DNA of 64,000 bases, taken from assembly GCA_022841365.1 (NCBI GenBank), contig JALHRP010000009.1, positions 35,598 through 99,597 of the forward strand, in the 5' to 3' direction. How positions within the stretch are numbered: position 1 is the stretch's first letter; each line of letters opens with the position of its first letter. The position numbers were made by a program, and so were the translations under genes. The stretch is from Chitinophagaceae bacterium (GTDB taxonomy: Bacteria > Bacteroidota > Bacteroidia > Chitinophagales > Chitinophagaceae). A model generated the notes under the pieces. It searched no databases and was not told where the DNA came from. It saw nothing but the letters and a program-made list of their open reading frames with translations. Of this stretch, positions 45,198 through 54,604 are shown piece by piece.

Positions 45198-45404
45198 TTA
45201 ATCGTTTTGTTTTTCAAGTTTAGAGAGCTTACGGTCAATCCGTATCAGGTACGCCACTATGCCTGCAAAAATGGTAAGGCATACAGCTAGTACTACATAA
45301 ATTTTACCGTTACTTTCCATAGCAGATACTTCATCAGGTGTTTGTGCAAACAACTGCTGTACCGAAAAAATGAAAGCTATCAGGATGAAGAATAGTTTAC
45401 GCAT
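45198..45404 (-). CDS. ccmD: CcmD-family small membrane protein
   Basis: A 68-residue protein with a signal-like first segment (MRKLFFILIAFIFSVQQLFAQ) and one strong membrane helix (YVVLAVCLTIFAGIVAYLI) followed by a charged tail, KLSKLEKQND. Size and the position directly after ccmC, with an 8-bp overlap, identify it as CcmD, which helps ABC-type heme export and heme transfer for cytochrome c maturation. Confidence 0.8.
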   Translation of the reverse strand: MRKLFFILIAFIFSVQQLFAQTPDEVSAMESNGKIYVVLAVCLTIFAGIVAYLIRIDRKLSKLEKQND

Positions 45405-46071
45405 GAATCCACTTTTTTTCTTTGAGTTTTGAAATACGGATAAGCAATGATGTCATCCACACACCTAAAAGCGTCCAGCCGATTACAGCAGGCCAAAAGA
45501 CCATTCGCATGGTTGGGTCCAGATCTCTGCCGTTCATGGCAGGGTTACCTTCAACCCCTTCTCCTCCCGGATGTAATGATTGCACCAGTCTGGGTAAAAT
45601 CATAATCAACGGGATATAAATAAAATATGCAAAGATGTTATAAACGCTGCTCACTCTTGCACGTTTGTCCATATCAGGCATGGAGTTACGTAAAACAAAG
45701 TAGGCAAGGTAAATGAGCAAAGCAATAGCCACCGCAATTTGTTTGGGATCATTACTCCATGGTTCGCCCCATGTATAAGTTGCCCAGATGGCTCCGGTAA
45801 CTAAACCCAGTACGCCAAAAATAATTCCCGTACGGGCAAATTCACGGGCCCTGATATCATCTGCAAGATTGCCGCTTCTTAAGTAACGGATTGAATAAAT
45901 CATACTCACCAGCAGCAGAATCATTTGACCAAACCACATGGGCACATGAAAAAATAAATTGCGGATGGTTTGATATAAGTTGCCAATGATGGGAACCTGA
46001 ATAAGGAAACCTGCGGTAAAGGTGTAGAGCAATAACAGCACTGCCAATATCTTCCACCAGGATTTTTGCAT
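45397..46071 (-). CDS. ccmC: Heme exporter / cytochrome c assembly protein CcmC
   Basis: An inner-membrane heme-handling protein of system I cytochrome c maturation, 224 residues with six predicted helices. The heme-binding tryptophan-rich motif is WATYTWGEPWSNDP between helices 3 and 4, flanked by histidines in LFFHVPMWF and SLHPGGEG. It overlaps ccmD by 8 bp. A 92-bp gap separates it from ccmB upstream. Confidence 0.9.
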   Translation of the reverse strand: MQKSWWKILAVLLLLYTFTAGFLIQVPIIGNLYQTIRNLFFHVPMWFGQMILLLVSMIYSIRYLRSGNLADDIRAREFARTGIIFGVLGLVTGAIWATYTWGEPWSNDPKQIAVAIALLIYLAYFVLRNSMPDMDKRARVSSVYNIFAYFIYIPLIMILPRLVQSLHPGGEGVEGNPAMNGRDLDPTMRMVFWPAVIGWTLLGVWMTSLLIRISKLKEKKWIHA

Positions 46072-46163
46072 ATGATTGATTGATCGTTTTCCGAGAAACC
46101 TTGTACAGTATTTACAAACTTACTATCCTTCGTTTTCGGTGCGGCAAAGTTAGGGTGTTGCCC

Positions 46164-46826
46164 CTAATCTTTCCATAAAAAAGGGAATAAAATAACACTT
46201 AACAGAATCACCATCACATCAAGGCCGCTCAATAGTAAAACCATCTGCAACAAAGCATCTTCACGAAAAATTTCGCCGAAGGCGCTCTTCGAAATTTTTA
46301 CCAGCAGTAATAATTGAGGAATGATTAATGGAAAACCAAGTATGGCCATCAATGCTGCATTTTGATTGGCTCTTGCAGCAATAGCCGCCAGTAATGTAAA
46401 CACCAGACTGATGCTGATGCCGCCCAAACAGGTGATGCCCAGAAATTGAAAGGTATTTGCAAACGGACTCCCCAGGAAAAAACTAAACAGGACAATGCTC
46501 AGTAAACTCATGATGAGCATGAGCAATACATTGTAAAACAGTTTGGCTAAAATGAAGTCGAGGGGTCCGGCAATGGAATAATAATAAATCATTCGTCCAC
46601 GGCTTTCCTGTAAAAAGCTTTTTGCCACTGCGTTGATGCAAATGAACAATAAATTCATCCAGAACAATCCGTTCCATGCGGTAGCTTCCGGTTGCCCCAT
46701 GGCGAGATACAATACAAAGATGGTACTGGCGATGTACAGTAAGATGCCGTAAAAAGTATATTGCTGTCTAATTTCGAGCAGCAGATCTTTTTTAAATAAC
46801 GCAGTTATTTTTTTTGTTGATGGCAA
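46164..46826 (-). CDS. ccmB: Heme exporter protein CcmB
   Basis: The membrane subunit of the CcmAB transporter in cytochrome c maturation, 220 residues, with an N-terminal LFKKDLLLEIRQQYTFYG segment typical of CcmB and six hydrophobic helices. The start used is TTG at 46826; I see no upstream ATG in frame after the tdk stop. It lies 13 bp after tdk. No ccmA or ccmE is in the window, so those partners must lie elsewhere. Confidence 0.88.
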   Translation of the reverse strand: MPSTKKITALFKKDLLLEIRQQYTFYGILLYIASTIFVLYLAMGQPEATAWNGLFWMNLLFICINAVAKSFLQESRGRMIYYYSIAGPLDFILAKLFYNVLLMLIMSLLSIVLFSFFLGSPFANTFQFLGITCLGGISISLVFTLLAAIAARANQNAALMAILGFPLIIPQLLLLVKISKSAFGEIFREDALLQMVLLLSGLDVMVILLSVILFPFLWKD

Positions 46827-46839
46827 GGTTGGTGATAAT

Positions 46840-47406
46840 TTATGAATGATGATAACAATGCCTGCATCTCGGTTCGTATTTATCTTTTTCGCCCAAAACT
46901 ACCTGTCCGCCCTCTGCAGATGTGCGGTAAGAATAGTTGGCAATATTTCCGCATACCACACAAATGGCGTGGAGCTTGGTAATATAATCAGCCACCGCCA
47001 GGAGATTGGGCATTTGCCCAAATGGTTGTTTTTTATAATCCATATCTAACCCTGCAACAATGACTCTTGCACCGCTTAATGCCAGTTGTTCGCATACATT
47101 GGTGATCTCCGGATCAAAAAACTGTGCCTCATCAATGCCAATCACTTCAACACCCTGCGCCAGTAATAAAATTTTTTGCGAATTATCAATGGGGGTGGAG
47201 AGGATGGCATTTTCATCATGCGAAACAATCTTCTCTTCATCATAACGGACATCAACAGCCGGTTTAAAGATCTCCACCTTTAAGTTAGCAATACGGGCAC
47301 GTTTTAAACGGCGGATTAATTCTTCGGTTTTGCCGCTGAACATGGAGCCACAGATCACTTCTATCCAGCCTCTGCGGTCGCCTCTTATATTTGGTTCAAT
47401 AAACAT
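46840..47406 (-). CDS. tdk: Thymidine kinase
   Basis: Phosphorylates thymidine for salvage. With start ATG 47406 ([13 protein letters not shown]) it has 188 residues, the size of type II TK1-like enzymes. The P-loop is [14 protein letters not shown], the second nucleotide motif [10 protein letters not shown] contains the catalytic Glu, and the structural zinc site is [13 protein letters not shown] with CRHC near the C terminus. The ORF track extends 53 codons upstream across the divergent gene's promoter region; that extension is not homologous. It heads the tdk-ccmB-ccmC-ccmD run. Confidence 0.95.
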   Translation of the reverse strand: MFIEPNIRGDRRGWIEVICGSMFSGKTEELIRRLKRARIANLKVEIFKPAVDVRYDEEKIVSHDENAILSTPIDNSQKILLLAQGVEVIGIDEAQFFDPEITNVCEQLALSGARVIVAGLDMDYKKQPFGQMPNLLAVADYITKLHAICVVCGNIANYSYRTSAEGGQVVLGEKDKYEPRCRHCYHHS

Positions 47407-47479
47407 TATCAATAATTTATGGCAAAGTGTTTGTACCTTACCTGCAAATTTCCAATACCGCCAAAAGTAAGGACTATTC

Positions 47480-48271
47480 ATGGAACGTATTGCTTCTCTG
47501 ATTGAACAATTACAACAGGCTTTCAAACGCAATGCTGATGCAGCCCAAATGCTGGTGCTCACCAATATGCTGCAAGCCGAATTGCAAAAATCAGCTCAAC
47601 AAAAAAATGAACACGCAGGATCTTCAAGGGTGGCTGTTGTACTGCCCGCCGCCAAATTTCATGTGCCCGAAACGGGGCAACAGGAAGGTCCACATGTTGA
47701 AATCACTCCCGATCAACATGCCGATGTTTCAGAAAAAATTCTGGAAGTATTGCAGGTAAATGAAGAAGATGTAGAAGCAGAGCTGGAGGAGATCCGTCAA
47801 AAAGCAGAATTCGCAAAAAAGATGCAGGCCCAGCAACAACAGCATAAACCGGTATTGTTGTTTGATGATGAACCTGAAGTACCAACACTTATTCATCAAC
47901 CCAATTATAAAGAAACAAGCAAGCCGGTAAGTTCAAAAGAGTTAAACGAAGCGGTTGCTGCTGAAAGTCGTTCCATTAATGATCATCTGCAGGAGCAGAA
48001 AACAGAAGTGGTACATAAGTTAACAGAATCATCTTCCATTAAAGATTTAAAAAAGGCAATTGGAATTAATGACCGTTTTGTTTTCATTAATGAATTGTTC
48101 CGTGGAGATGAAGCCATGTATGAACGCAGCATCAAAACCATCAATAACTTTTCTATTTATCCCGAAGCACAGTACTGGATGGAACGGGAATTAAAAATTA
48201 AACTGGGTTGGGATGATGGCCGGCCTGCAACACAGGAATTTTATTCGTTGGTGAAAAGACGTTTTTCCTGA
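47480..48271 (+). CDS. Conserved Bacteroidota hypothetical protein
   Basis: Function unknown. The 263-residue cytosolic protein has an N-terminal helical segment ([31 protein letters not shown]), a low-complexity Gln-rich and acidic middle (about 40-175), and a well-defined C-terminal domain (about 190-263) with [19 protein letters not shown] and [18 protein letters not shown]. The C-terminal domain is the conserved part among Bacteroidota homologues I recall. The gene is divergent from tdk, and its last 31 bp overlap the end of convergent waaA. Confidence 0.8.
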   Translation: MERIASLIEQLQQAFKRNADAAQMLVLTNMLQAELQKSAQQKNEHAGSSRVAVVLPAAKFHVPETGQQEGPHVEITPDQHADVSEKILEVLQVNEEDVEAELEEIRQKAEFAKKMQAQQQQHKPVLLFDDEPEVPTLIHQPNYKETSKPVSSKELNEAVAAESRSINDHLQEQKTEVVHKLTESSSIKDLKKAIGINDRFVFINELFRGDEAMYERSIKTINNFSIYPEAQYWMERELKIKLGWDDGRPATQEFYSLVKRRFS

Positions 48272-49503
48272 AGCCAGTTGATTATAGCGGCGGTTGCCCC
48301 TGCATGCTCCTTTACATAATTTTCTGCAATTGTTCCGGCTGTTGAAATATCCATCTGCTTCATCGCTTCATTTAACTCAGCAGCATTGTTAATGCTGAAA
48401 CTTGCGCCTAGTCTTTTTAAATCTGCACTTTCTTTAAATTTTTCAAAGTTTGGTCCTGTAATAACAGGCTTACCATAAACAGCAGATTCTAAAATATTAT
48501 GATGACCGCTTTTATTAAAACCTCCTCCAACATAACAAACCGATGCGTATTTGTACAAACGGGAGAGGTAGCCGATATTGTCTATTATAAGAACACGGTG
48601 AGTGCTGGTCCCGATAGCTATCGGGAGTGAGTGGTGAGTTGATAGTTCGGAGAATTTTATTGAGTTGGGAAATAATAATTTTAAACGATTGATATTTTCT
48701 GCTTTGATCTCATGTGGCGCAATAATGAGTTTGTACAAATTGTTTTCCTTTATCCATTGAGCAAGAATGTGTTCATCTTCGGCCCATGTACTTCCTGCTA
48801 CCATAACAGCATCCGTTCCGCAAAACGAATCAACTGGTTCAATGGGCTTCCAATGTTCTGCAGCAGATATTACTCGATCAAAACGTGTATCACCGGCAAC
48901 AGTTGTTTTATCACCCAGTCCAATTCCATCTAATAATTCTTTTGAAGTTGCATTTTGCACAAACAGATGTGAGAACTTGTGCAGCATGTTTCTGTGAAAA
49001 CTTCCCCACCATTGAAAAAACGGTTGCGTTGGGCGAAAAATCCCTGACACTAAAATGGTTTCAATTTTTCGTTCATGTAATCCGGTTAGATAATAATGCC
49101 AGAATTCATACTTCACAAAAATGGCCAGTGTTGGTTGAATGATTTCAAGAAAGTCGGCAGCATTTTCTGCAGAATCAAATGGCAGATACATCACATGATC
49201 TGCGCCTTGATAATTCTTTCTTATTTCATAACCCGAAGGGGAGAAGAAAGTCAGCAGCAATTTTAGATTTGGGAATTCAGATTTCAGATTTTCTAAAACA
49301 GGGCGACCCTGCTCAAATTCGCCGAGGGAAGCACAATGCATCCAGATCACCGGCTTTCCCGGCTCTGCATTCCATTTCGTCTTTAATTCCTGCTGCCAGT
49401 TTTTCCGGCCATCAACCCAATTTCTCGCCTTGGGATTCCAGTTGGCGGCCAAAGCGATAGCTGTTTTGTAAGCAACCCGAAATATGTTATAAAAGAAGAT
49501 CAT
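48241..49503 (-). CDS. waaA: 3-deoxy-D-manno-octulosonic acid transferase (Kdo transferase)
   Basis: Transfers Kdo from CMP-Kdo to lipid A precursors at the inner-membrane face. The 420-residue GT30 enzyme has an N-terminal membrane segment, the catalytic-Glu motif MHCASLGEFEQGRP, VAGSTWAEDEHIL at the start of the second Rossmann domain, and VGGGFNKSGHHNILE for nucleotide-sugar binding. Residues about 290-300 (STHHSLPIAIGTSTH) are partly encoded by an 18-bp palindrome that looks inserted. The 3' end overlaps the convergent hypothetical gene by 31 bp. Confidence 0.93.
   Translation of the reverse strand: MIFFYNIFRVAYKTAIALAANWNPKARNWVDGRKNWQQELKTKWNAEPGKPVIWMHCASLGEFEQGRPVLENLKSEFPNLKLLLTFFSPSGYEIRKNYQGADHVMYLPFDSAENAADFLEIIQPTLAIFVKYEFWHYYLTGLHERKIETILVSGIFRPTQPFFQWWGSFHRNMLHKFSHLFVQNATSKELLDGIGLGDKTTVAGDTRFDRVISAAEHWKPIEPVDSFCGTDAVMVAGSTWAEDEHILAQWIKENNLYKLIIAPHEIKAENINRLKLLFPNSIKFSELSTHHSLPIAIGTSTHRVLIIDNIGYLSRLYKYASVCYVGGGFNKSGHHNILESAVYGKPVITGPNFEKFKESADLKRLGASFSINNAAELNEAMKQMDISTAGTIAENYVKEHAGATAAIINWLQEKRLFTNE
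48609..48626. repeat. Perfect 18-bp palindrome inside waaA
   Basis: TCCCGATAGCTATCGGGA, flanked by GTGAGTGCTG and GTGAGTGGTGAG. It codes for Leu-Pro-Ile-Ala-Ile-Gly and lies in a loop between two conserved blocks. Confidence 0.8.
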
Positions 49504-49621
49504 GCGCTACAAATCTAAGAGGAAAGGATTTGGTGGGAAAAACTTAACTCTTTCAACCTGTGTTTCAGAGGCTAAACGCCATTTTTGCCGTACTTTCGCC
49601 ACCGTTTAAACAAGCTTATTT

Positions 49622-50773
49622 ATGCGGCCAATTCAAATGGTTGATCTGAAGCAGCAATACCTTGCAATTAAAGAGGAGGTAGATGCTGCAGTATTAGGTG
49701 TTCTCGACAGTTCGGCTTTTATTAATGGCAAACCTGTGCAGGAACTGGCTGCCGGTTTGAGCCAATACCTCGGCTCAAAACATACGATCCCCTGTGCAAA
49801 CGGAACTGATGCGTTGCAGATTGCCATGATGGCACTTAACCTGCAACCCGGCGATGAAGTGATCACTGCTTCTTTCACTTACATTGCAACAGTTGAAGTT
49901 GTGGCTTTGCTTCGTTTAAAGCCGGTGTTTGTGGAAGTGGATCCGAAAACATTTTGTATTGATCCGGAAGCGATTCGTAAAGCAATTACTCCAAAAACAA
50001 AAGCCATTGTTCCGGTTCATTTATATGGTCATGCGGCAAACATGGACGAGATCATGAAGATTGCTGCCGAACATCATCTCTATGTGATTGAAGATAATGC
50101 ACAGGCTATTGGAGCAGATTATATTTTTCCTGATGGAACAAAAAAGAAAACAGGCTCTATTGGCACCATTGGTTGCACCTCTTTCTTTCCTTCAAAGAAT
50201 TTAGGATGTTATGGCGATGGCGGAGCTATGTTTACCAACGATGATGCATTAGCTGATCAATTGAAGATGGTTGCCAACCACGGACAGAAAGTACGATACT
50301 ATCATGAAGTAGTGGGTTGTAACTCCCGTTTAGATACAGTGCAGGCCGCAGTATTAAAAATTAAATTGAAAAAACTGGATGCATATATTGCTGCCCGTCG
50401 CAAGGCAGCAGATTTTTATGATGCTGCATTTGCAAATCACAAAAACATCACAACACCTTATCGTGCAGCATACAGCAATCATGTGTTTCATCAATATACA
50501 TTAACACTGGATGGATTTGATAATGTAGCAGAAGTAAGAAATGGATTGAATACATTTTTGGCTGAGCAAAAAATTCCATCTATGATTTATTATCCGGTGC
50601 CGGCTCATCGTCAGCAAATGTTTGCATCATTTGGTGGTGCAGATTATCATTTACCCATCACCGATTGGTTAACTGATCGTGTCATCTCTTTGCCGATGCA
50701 TACAGAACTGGAAGAAGAACAATTGCAGTTTATTACTACAAACGTATTAGAGTACTTATCAAAACAAAAATAA
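49622..50773 (+). CDS. DegT/DnrJ/EryC1/StrS-family sugar aminotransferase
   Basis: A PLP-dependent transaminase of 383 residues that converts a keto sugar nucleotide to an amino sugar. It starts VDLKQQYLAIKEEV, has the GTDALQIAM cofactor-binding segment, VPVHLYGH and the Schiff-base lysine Lys192 in FFPSKNLGCYGDGG. The opening resembles WbpE/WlbC-type enzymes that act on UDP-3-keto-GlcNAcA, which would suit the UDP-sugar dehydrogenase at 53315, but no oxidoreductase making the 3-keto sugar is nearby, so the substrate stays open. It begins the sugar-nucleotide locus, 42 bp before ugd. Confidence 0.88.
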   Translation: MRPIQMVDLKQQYLAIKEEVDAAVLGVLDSSAFINGKPVQELAAGLSQYLGSKHTIPCANGTDALQIAMMALNLQPGDEVITASFTYIATVEVVALLRLKPVFVEVDPKTFCIDPEAIRKAITPKTKAIVPVHLYGHAANMDEIMKIAAEHHLYVIEDNAQAIGADYIFPDGTKKKTGSIGTIGCTSFFPSKNLGCYGDGGAMFTNDDALADQLKMVANHGQKVRYYHEVVGCNSRLDTVQAAVLKIKLKKLDAYIAARRKAADFYDAAFANHKNITTPYRAAYSNHVFHQYTLTLDGFDNVAEVRNGLNTFLAEQKIPSMIYYPVPAHRQQMFASFGGADYHLPITDWLTDRVISLPMHTELEEEQLQFITTNVLEYLSKQK

Positions 50774-50785
50774 ATTAAAAGGTTT

Positions 50786-50810
50786 CAACCCCCCTTTAGG
50801 GGTTGGGGGC
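50786..50810 (+). repeat. GC-rich hairpin in the ugd leader
   Basis: CAACCCC-CCTTTA-GGGGTTG followed by GGGGC, ending 5 nt before the ugd ATG. No T-run follows, so it is not a normal terminator; it would sit at or beside the ribosome-binding region. Confidence 0.6.
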
Positions 50811-50815
50811 ACTAT

Positions 50816-52132
50816 ATGAAAATCGCAGTCGTTGGAACAGGTTATGTTGGCCTTGTAACAGGAACATGTTTTGCTGAAACAGGCAATCAGGTTACCTGTG
50901 TTGATATTGATAAAACCAAAGTTGATAAATTGTCGAACGGACAGATCACCATCTATGAGCCGGGGTTAGAAAAAATATTTCTCCGCAACCTGAAAGAAGG
51001 GCGTTTGCATTTCACCACCAATCTGGCTGAAGGTGTGAAAGATGCAACCATTATATTTCTTGCATTACCCACACCACCGGGTGAAGATGGCAGTGCAGAT
51101 CTGAAATATATTTTAGGTGTAGCTGATGATCTTGGAAAAATTCTCACCGATTATAAAGTGATTGTTGATAAGAGCACGGTGCCGGTTGGAACGGCTGACA
51201 AAGTGCAGGCTGCAATTGCCAAAAACTTTAAAGGAGCCTTTGCAGTGGTTAGTAATCCTGAGTTTTTACGTGAAGGGGTAGCGGTTGATGATTTCATGAA
51301 ACCTGATCGTGTAGTGGTTGGTACAAGCGATGAGCGTGCAAAAAAAATTATGACGGAATTATATGCCCCATTTGTCCGCAGCGGAAACCCGGTGATTTTT
51401 ATGGATGAAAAAAGTGCTGAACTCACAAAGTATGCAGCCAACTCTTTTCTGGCAGTGAAGATTTCTTTCATGAATGAAATTGCACGTTTGTGCGAATTAC
51501 TCGGTGCTGATGTGGATATGGTGCGAAAAGGAATTGGAAGTGATGAACGTATCGGCAAGCGTTTTCTGTTTCCGGGAATTGGTTATGGCGGAAGTTGTTT
51601 CCCGAAAGATGTACAGGCATTAGTTAAATCGAGCAGTGAAGTAAATTATGATTTTGAAATATTGAATGCGGTAATGAAGGTGAATGAAGAACAGAAACTG
51701 TTCCTGATGCCAAAGATTAACGCATATTTCAACAATAATTTAAAGGGGAAGCGTTTTGCAATGTGGGGTCTTGCTTTTAAACCAAACACCGATGATATTC
51801 GTGAAGCACCGGCTTTGTATATGATAGATGCATTAACTGAGGCGGGTGCAACTGTACATGCATATGATCCGGAAGCCATGCCGAATGTAAAACAGGTAGT
51901 GGGAGATAAAATTGATTTTGCAGAAGGACAGTACGATGCATTGGTGAATGCAGATGCACTGATCATTGCAACAGAGTGGAGCGAATTCCGCACACCTGAG
52001 TTTGAAAAAATAATTTCTCTTTTAAAGAATAAAGTAATTTTTGACGGACGAAATGTGTATGATGCTGAACAAATGAAGCAGTTTGGATTTCATTACGAGA
52101 GTGTTGGCCGCTCAACTGTTACAAACAATTAA
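50816..52132 (+). CDS. ugd: UDP-glucose 6-dehydrogenase
   Basis: Oxidises UDP-glucose to UDP-glucuronate with two NAD+. The 438-residue protein has the N-terminal Rossmann motif [38 protein letters not shown] and the catalytic cysteine at about residue 260 in [11 protein letters not shown]. Its product is the substrate of the UDP-xylose synthase encoded 2 bp downstream, so the two genes are coupled. A GC-rich hairpin lies directly before its start codon. Confidence 0.93.
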   Translation: MKIAVVGTGYVGLVTGTCFAETGNQVTCVDIDKTKVDKLSNGQITIYEPGLEKIFLRNLKEGRLHFTTNLAEGVKDATIIFLALPTPPGEDGSADLKYILGVADDLGKILTDYKVIVDKSTVPVGTADKVQAAIAKNFKGAFAVVSNPEFLREGVAVDDFMKPDRVVVGTSDERAKKIMTELYAPFVRSGNPVIFMDEKSAELTKYAANSFLAVKISFMNEIARLCELLGADVDMVRKGIGSDERIGKRFLFPGIGYGGSCFPKDVQALVKSSSEVNYDFEILNAVMKVNEEQKLFLMPKINAYFNNNLKGKRFAMWGLAFKPNTDDIREAPALYMIDALTEAGATVHAYDPEAMPNVKQVVGDKIDFAEGQYDALVNADALIIATEWSEFRTPEFEKIISLLKNKVIFDGRNVYDAEQMKQFGFHYESVGRSTVTNN

Positions 52133-52134
52133 TT

Positions 52135-53118
52135 ATGGAACGTAAACGAATTTTAATAACAGGTGCTGCCGGGTTCCTTGGTTCGCATTTGTGCGACCGT
52201 GCAATTAAAGAAGGCTATCATGTAATTGCAATGGATAACCTTATTACCGGTGATCTGAAAAATATTGAACACCTGTTTAAGCTGGAGCAATTTGAATTTC
52301 ATCATCACGATATTACCAAGTTCATCCACATATCAGGAAAGCTGGATTACATCCTGCACTTTGCATCACCTGCAAGTCCGATTGATTATTTAAAAATTCC
52401 GATTCAGACATTGAAGGTTGGTGCACATGGTACACACAACTGTTTGGGCTTGGCAAAAGCAAAAGGCGCAAGAATTTTAGTTGCTTCCACTTCAGAAGTA
52501 TATGGCGATCCGTTGGTGCATCCGCAAACAGAAGAGTATTGGGGTAATGTAAATCCGGTTGGTCCACGTGGTGTGTACGATGAAGCAAAGCGTTTCATGG
52601 AAAGTATTACGATGGCGTATAACCGCTTTCATGGAGTGGAGACGAGGATCATCCGCATCTTTAATACATATGGTCCACGTATGCGACTCAATGATGGTCG
52701 TGCACTACCTGCATTTATTGGTCAGGCGTTGCGTGGTGAAGATTTAACTGTGTTTGGTGATGGCAGCCAGACAAGAAGTTTTTGTTATGTTGATGATTTG
52801 GTGGAAGGTATTTATCGTTTGCTCATGAGTGATTACGACATGCCCGTGAACATTGGTAACCCCGTAGAAATTACATTGAAAGAATTTGCAGAAGAAGTAA
52901 TTAAGCTGACAGGCACATCGCAAAAAATTGTGTACAAAGATTTACCTGTTGACGATCCGAAGCAACGTAAGCCGGATATCACAAAAGCAAAAGCGATTTT
53001 AGGTTGGGAGCCAAAAGTGGCAAGAGCGGAAGGGTTGAAAATTACATATGAGTATTTCAAAAATCTTCCCAAGGAAGAGTGGAGTAAGTTGCCGAAAGAG
53101 TTTGTGAGTAGAATGTAA
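52135..53118 (+). CDS. UDP-glucuronate decarboxylase (UDP-xylose synthase)
   Basis: A short-chain dehydrogenase-like enzyme that decarboxylates UDP-glucuronate to UDP-xylose. The 327-residue protein has [28 protein letters not shown], the catalytic Tyr148 and Lys in YDEAKRFME, and [10 protein letters not shown]. The long [13 protein letters not shown] and ARILVAS context separates UXS from epimerases and from RmlB. It starts 2 bp after ugd stops, so translation is probably coupled. A repeat and 196 bp separate it from the next gene. Confidence 0.9.
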   Translation: MERKRILITGAAGFLGSHLCDRAIKEGYHVIAMDNLITGDLKNIEHLFKLEQFEFHHHDITKFIHISGKLDYILHFASPASPIDYLKIPIQTLKVGAHGTHNCLGLAKAKGARILVASTSEVYGDPLVHPQTEEYWGNVNPVGPRGVYDEAKRFMESITMAYNRFHGVETRIIRIFNTYGPRMRLNDGRALPAFIGQALRGEDLTVFGDGSQTRSFCYVDDLVEGIYRLLMSDYDMPVNIGNPVEITLKEFAEEVIKLTGTSQKIVYKDLPVDDPKQRKPDITKAKAILGWEPKVARAEGLKITYEYFKNLPKEEWSKLPKEFVSRM

Positions 53119-53120
53119 GA

Positions 53121-53180
53121 AGCCCCTCCAAACCTCCCCCGAGGGGAGGCTTAGCAAGGCACGGGCCAACTTCTTTAAAA
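53121..53180. repeat. GC-rich palindromic intergenic repeat, family 1 (copy B)
   Basis: AAGCCCCTCCAAACCTCCCC, then CGAGGGGAGG, then CAAGGCACGGGCCAACTTCT and TTAAAATGAAC. The stem CCTCCCC/GGGGAGG and the tail match the copy at 55671 and, more loosely, the one at 567. It starts 2 bp after the UDP-xylose synthase stop. Confidence 0.65.
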
Positions 53181-53264
53181 TGAACAACTATATCAAAAAG
53201 GTTGAAATTTGCACAATAAAGAACAAATGCAGTAGTGGAAGAAACAAAGTTTAAATAAAAAAAA

Positions 53265-53311
53265 GAAGCACCGCTCCCTCTCTACGGGAGAGGGAGTAGG
53301 AGGGAGAGGCC
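53265..53311 (+). repeat. GC-rich palindromic repeat, family 2 (copy F), abutting a start codon
   Basis: GAAGCACCGCTCCCTCTC, then TACGGGAGAGGGAG, then TAGGAGGGAGAGGCC. Similar to the copy at 743. It ends 3 nt before the ATG at 53315, and its AGGAGGGAGAGG end looks like a strong ribosome-binding sequence, unusual in this genome. Confidence 0.65.
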
Positions 53312-53314
53312 TTT

Positions 53315-54604
53315 ATGTATCAATCATTAATCAATAAAGAAAAGAAAGTTGCAGTAGTTGGTCTAGGTTATGTGGGATTACCATTGGCATTAGAATTGGC
53401 TGTGCACATGCAGGTGATCGGTTTTGATATCAATCAAAAGCGCATTGAAATGATGCAGCGGAATGAAGACCCCAGCAAGGAAGTGGAAGCTGATCGTTTT
53501 GCAGGCAAAGACATTGTGTTTACAAATGATGTCAATGTATTGAAAGAAGCTTCTTTCTTTATTGTTACTGTTCCCACACCGGTTGATGATCATAAAGTAC
53601 CTGATTTAACGCCATTGGAAAAAGCAAGTGAAACAGTAGGGAAGCTGTTAAAGAAAGGCGATTATGTAATTTATGAAAGCACTACTTATCCGGGATGTAC
53701 AGAAGAAGATTGTATGCCGATACTGGAACAGTTCTCCGGTTTAAAAGGAAAAGTTGATTTTAAAATCGGGTATTCACCTGAGCGAATTAATCCCGGTGAT
53801 AAACAGCATACATTAAACAATACCATTAAGATCGTTTCAGGTTGCGACGCTGAATCGTTACAGGAAATTGCTGCGGTGTATGAAAGTGTAGTAACTGTTG
53901 GTGTACACCGTGCACCAAACATTAAAGTAGCAGAAGCAGGAAAGATCATTGAAAATGCGCAGCGTGATCTCAATATTTCATTGATGAATGAGCTCTCAAT
54001 CATCTTCGATCGCATTGGCATTAACACATTTGATGTGGTGGAAGCGGCAGGTACCAAATGGAACTTTCATAAATACACACCCGGTTTAGTTGGCGGACAT
54101 TGTATTGGTGTAGATCCATACTATCTTACTTACAAAGCACAGCAGTTGGGTTACAATTCAAAAGTAATTGCCAGCGGACGTTTTGTAAATGATGAAATGC
54201 CCCGTTATGTAGCAAAGAAAATTATTCAGCATATCATTAAGCATGCGCCAAACCCTGCTACTGCAAAAGTGTTGGTACTGGGAGCAACGTTTAAAGAAAA
54301 CGTATCTGACATCCGTAATTCGAAAGTAGCGGATATGGTCAGGGAATTACTGGAGTACAATGTAGCTGTTGACTTTGTTGATCCGCATGCAGATGCTGCA
54401 GAAGTAAAACATGAGTACGGATTAACACTTGCGGCAGAAATCGGTAAAGGATATGATGCAATTGTATTAGCAGTCGCTCATCAACCATACACAGCATTTA
54501 CCGAAGAATATCTGTTGTCCATAGCTAATGAGAAAGCCATGTTTGCTGATCTCAAAGGCATCTACCGAAATAAAATTTCAAAACTCAAATACTGGAGTTT
54601 ATAA
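53315..54604 (+). CDS. UDP-N-acetyl-hexosamine 6-dehydrogenase (VipA/TviB/WbpA type)
   Basis: Oxidises an N-acetyl-hexosamine sugar nucleotide (UDP-GlcNAc, UDP-GalNAc or UDP-ManNAc) to the uronic acid. The 429-residue protein has VAVVGLGYVGLPLALELA, TVPTPVDDHKVPDL, SPERINPGD and the catalytic cysteine at about residue 263 in GGHCIGVDPYYLT. The SPERINPGD and GGHCIGVDPYY forms place it with the TviB/WbpO group and apart from the glucose-type ugd at 50816. Its stop overlaps the rmlB start by 1 bp. Confidence 0.88.
   Translation: MYQSLINKEKKVAVVGLGYVGLPLALELAVHMQVIGFDINQKRIEMMQRNEDPSKEVEADRFAGKDIVFTNDVNVLKEASFFIVTVPTPVDDHKVPDLTPLEKASETVGKLLKKGDYVIYESTTYPGCTEEDCMPILEQFSGLKGKVDFKIGYSPERINPGDKQHTLNNTIKIVSGCDAESLQEIAAVYESVVTVGVHRAPNIKVAEAGKIIENAQRDLNISLMNELSIIFDRIGINTFDVVEAAGTKWNFHKYTPGLVGGHCIGVDPYYLTYKAQQLGYNSKVIASGRFVNDEMPRYVAKKIIQHIIKHAPNPATAKVLVLGATFKENVSDIRNSKVADMVRELLEYNVAVDFVDPHADAAEVKHEYGLTLAAEIGKGYDAIVLAVAHQPYTAFTEEYLLSIANEKAMFADLKGIYRNKISKLKYWSL

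Noticed and set aside
47407-47565. N-terminal extension of thymidine kinase on the ORF track
   Set aside because: It overlaps the start of the divergent gene and has no similarity to the family; the ATG at 47406 gives the normal length.
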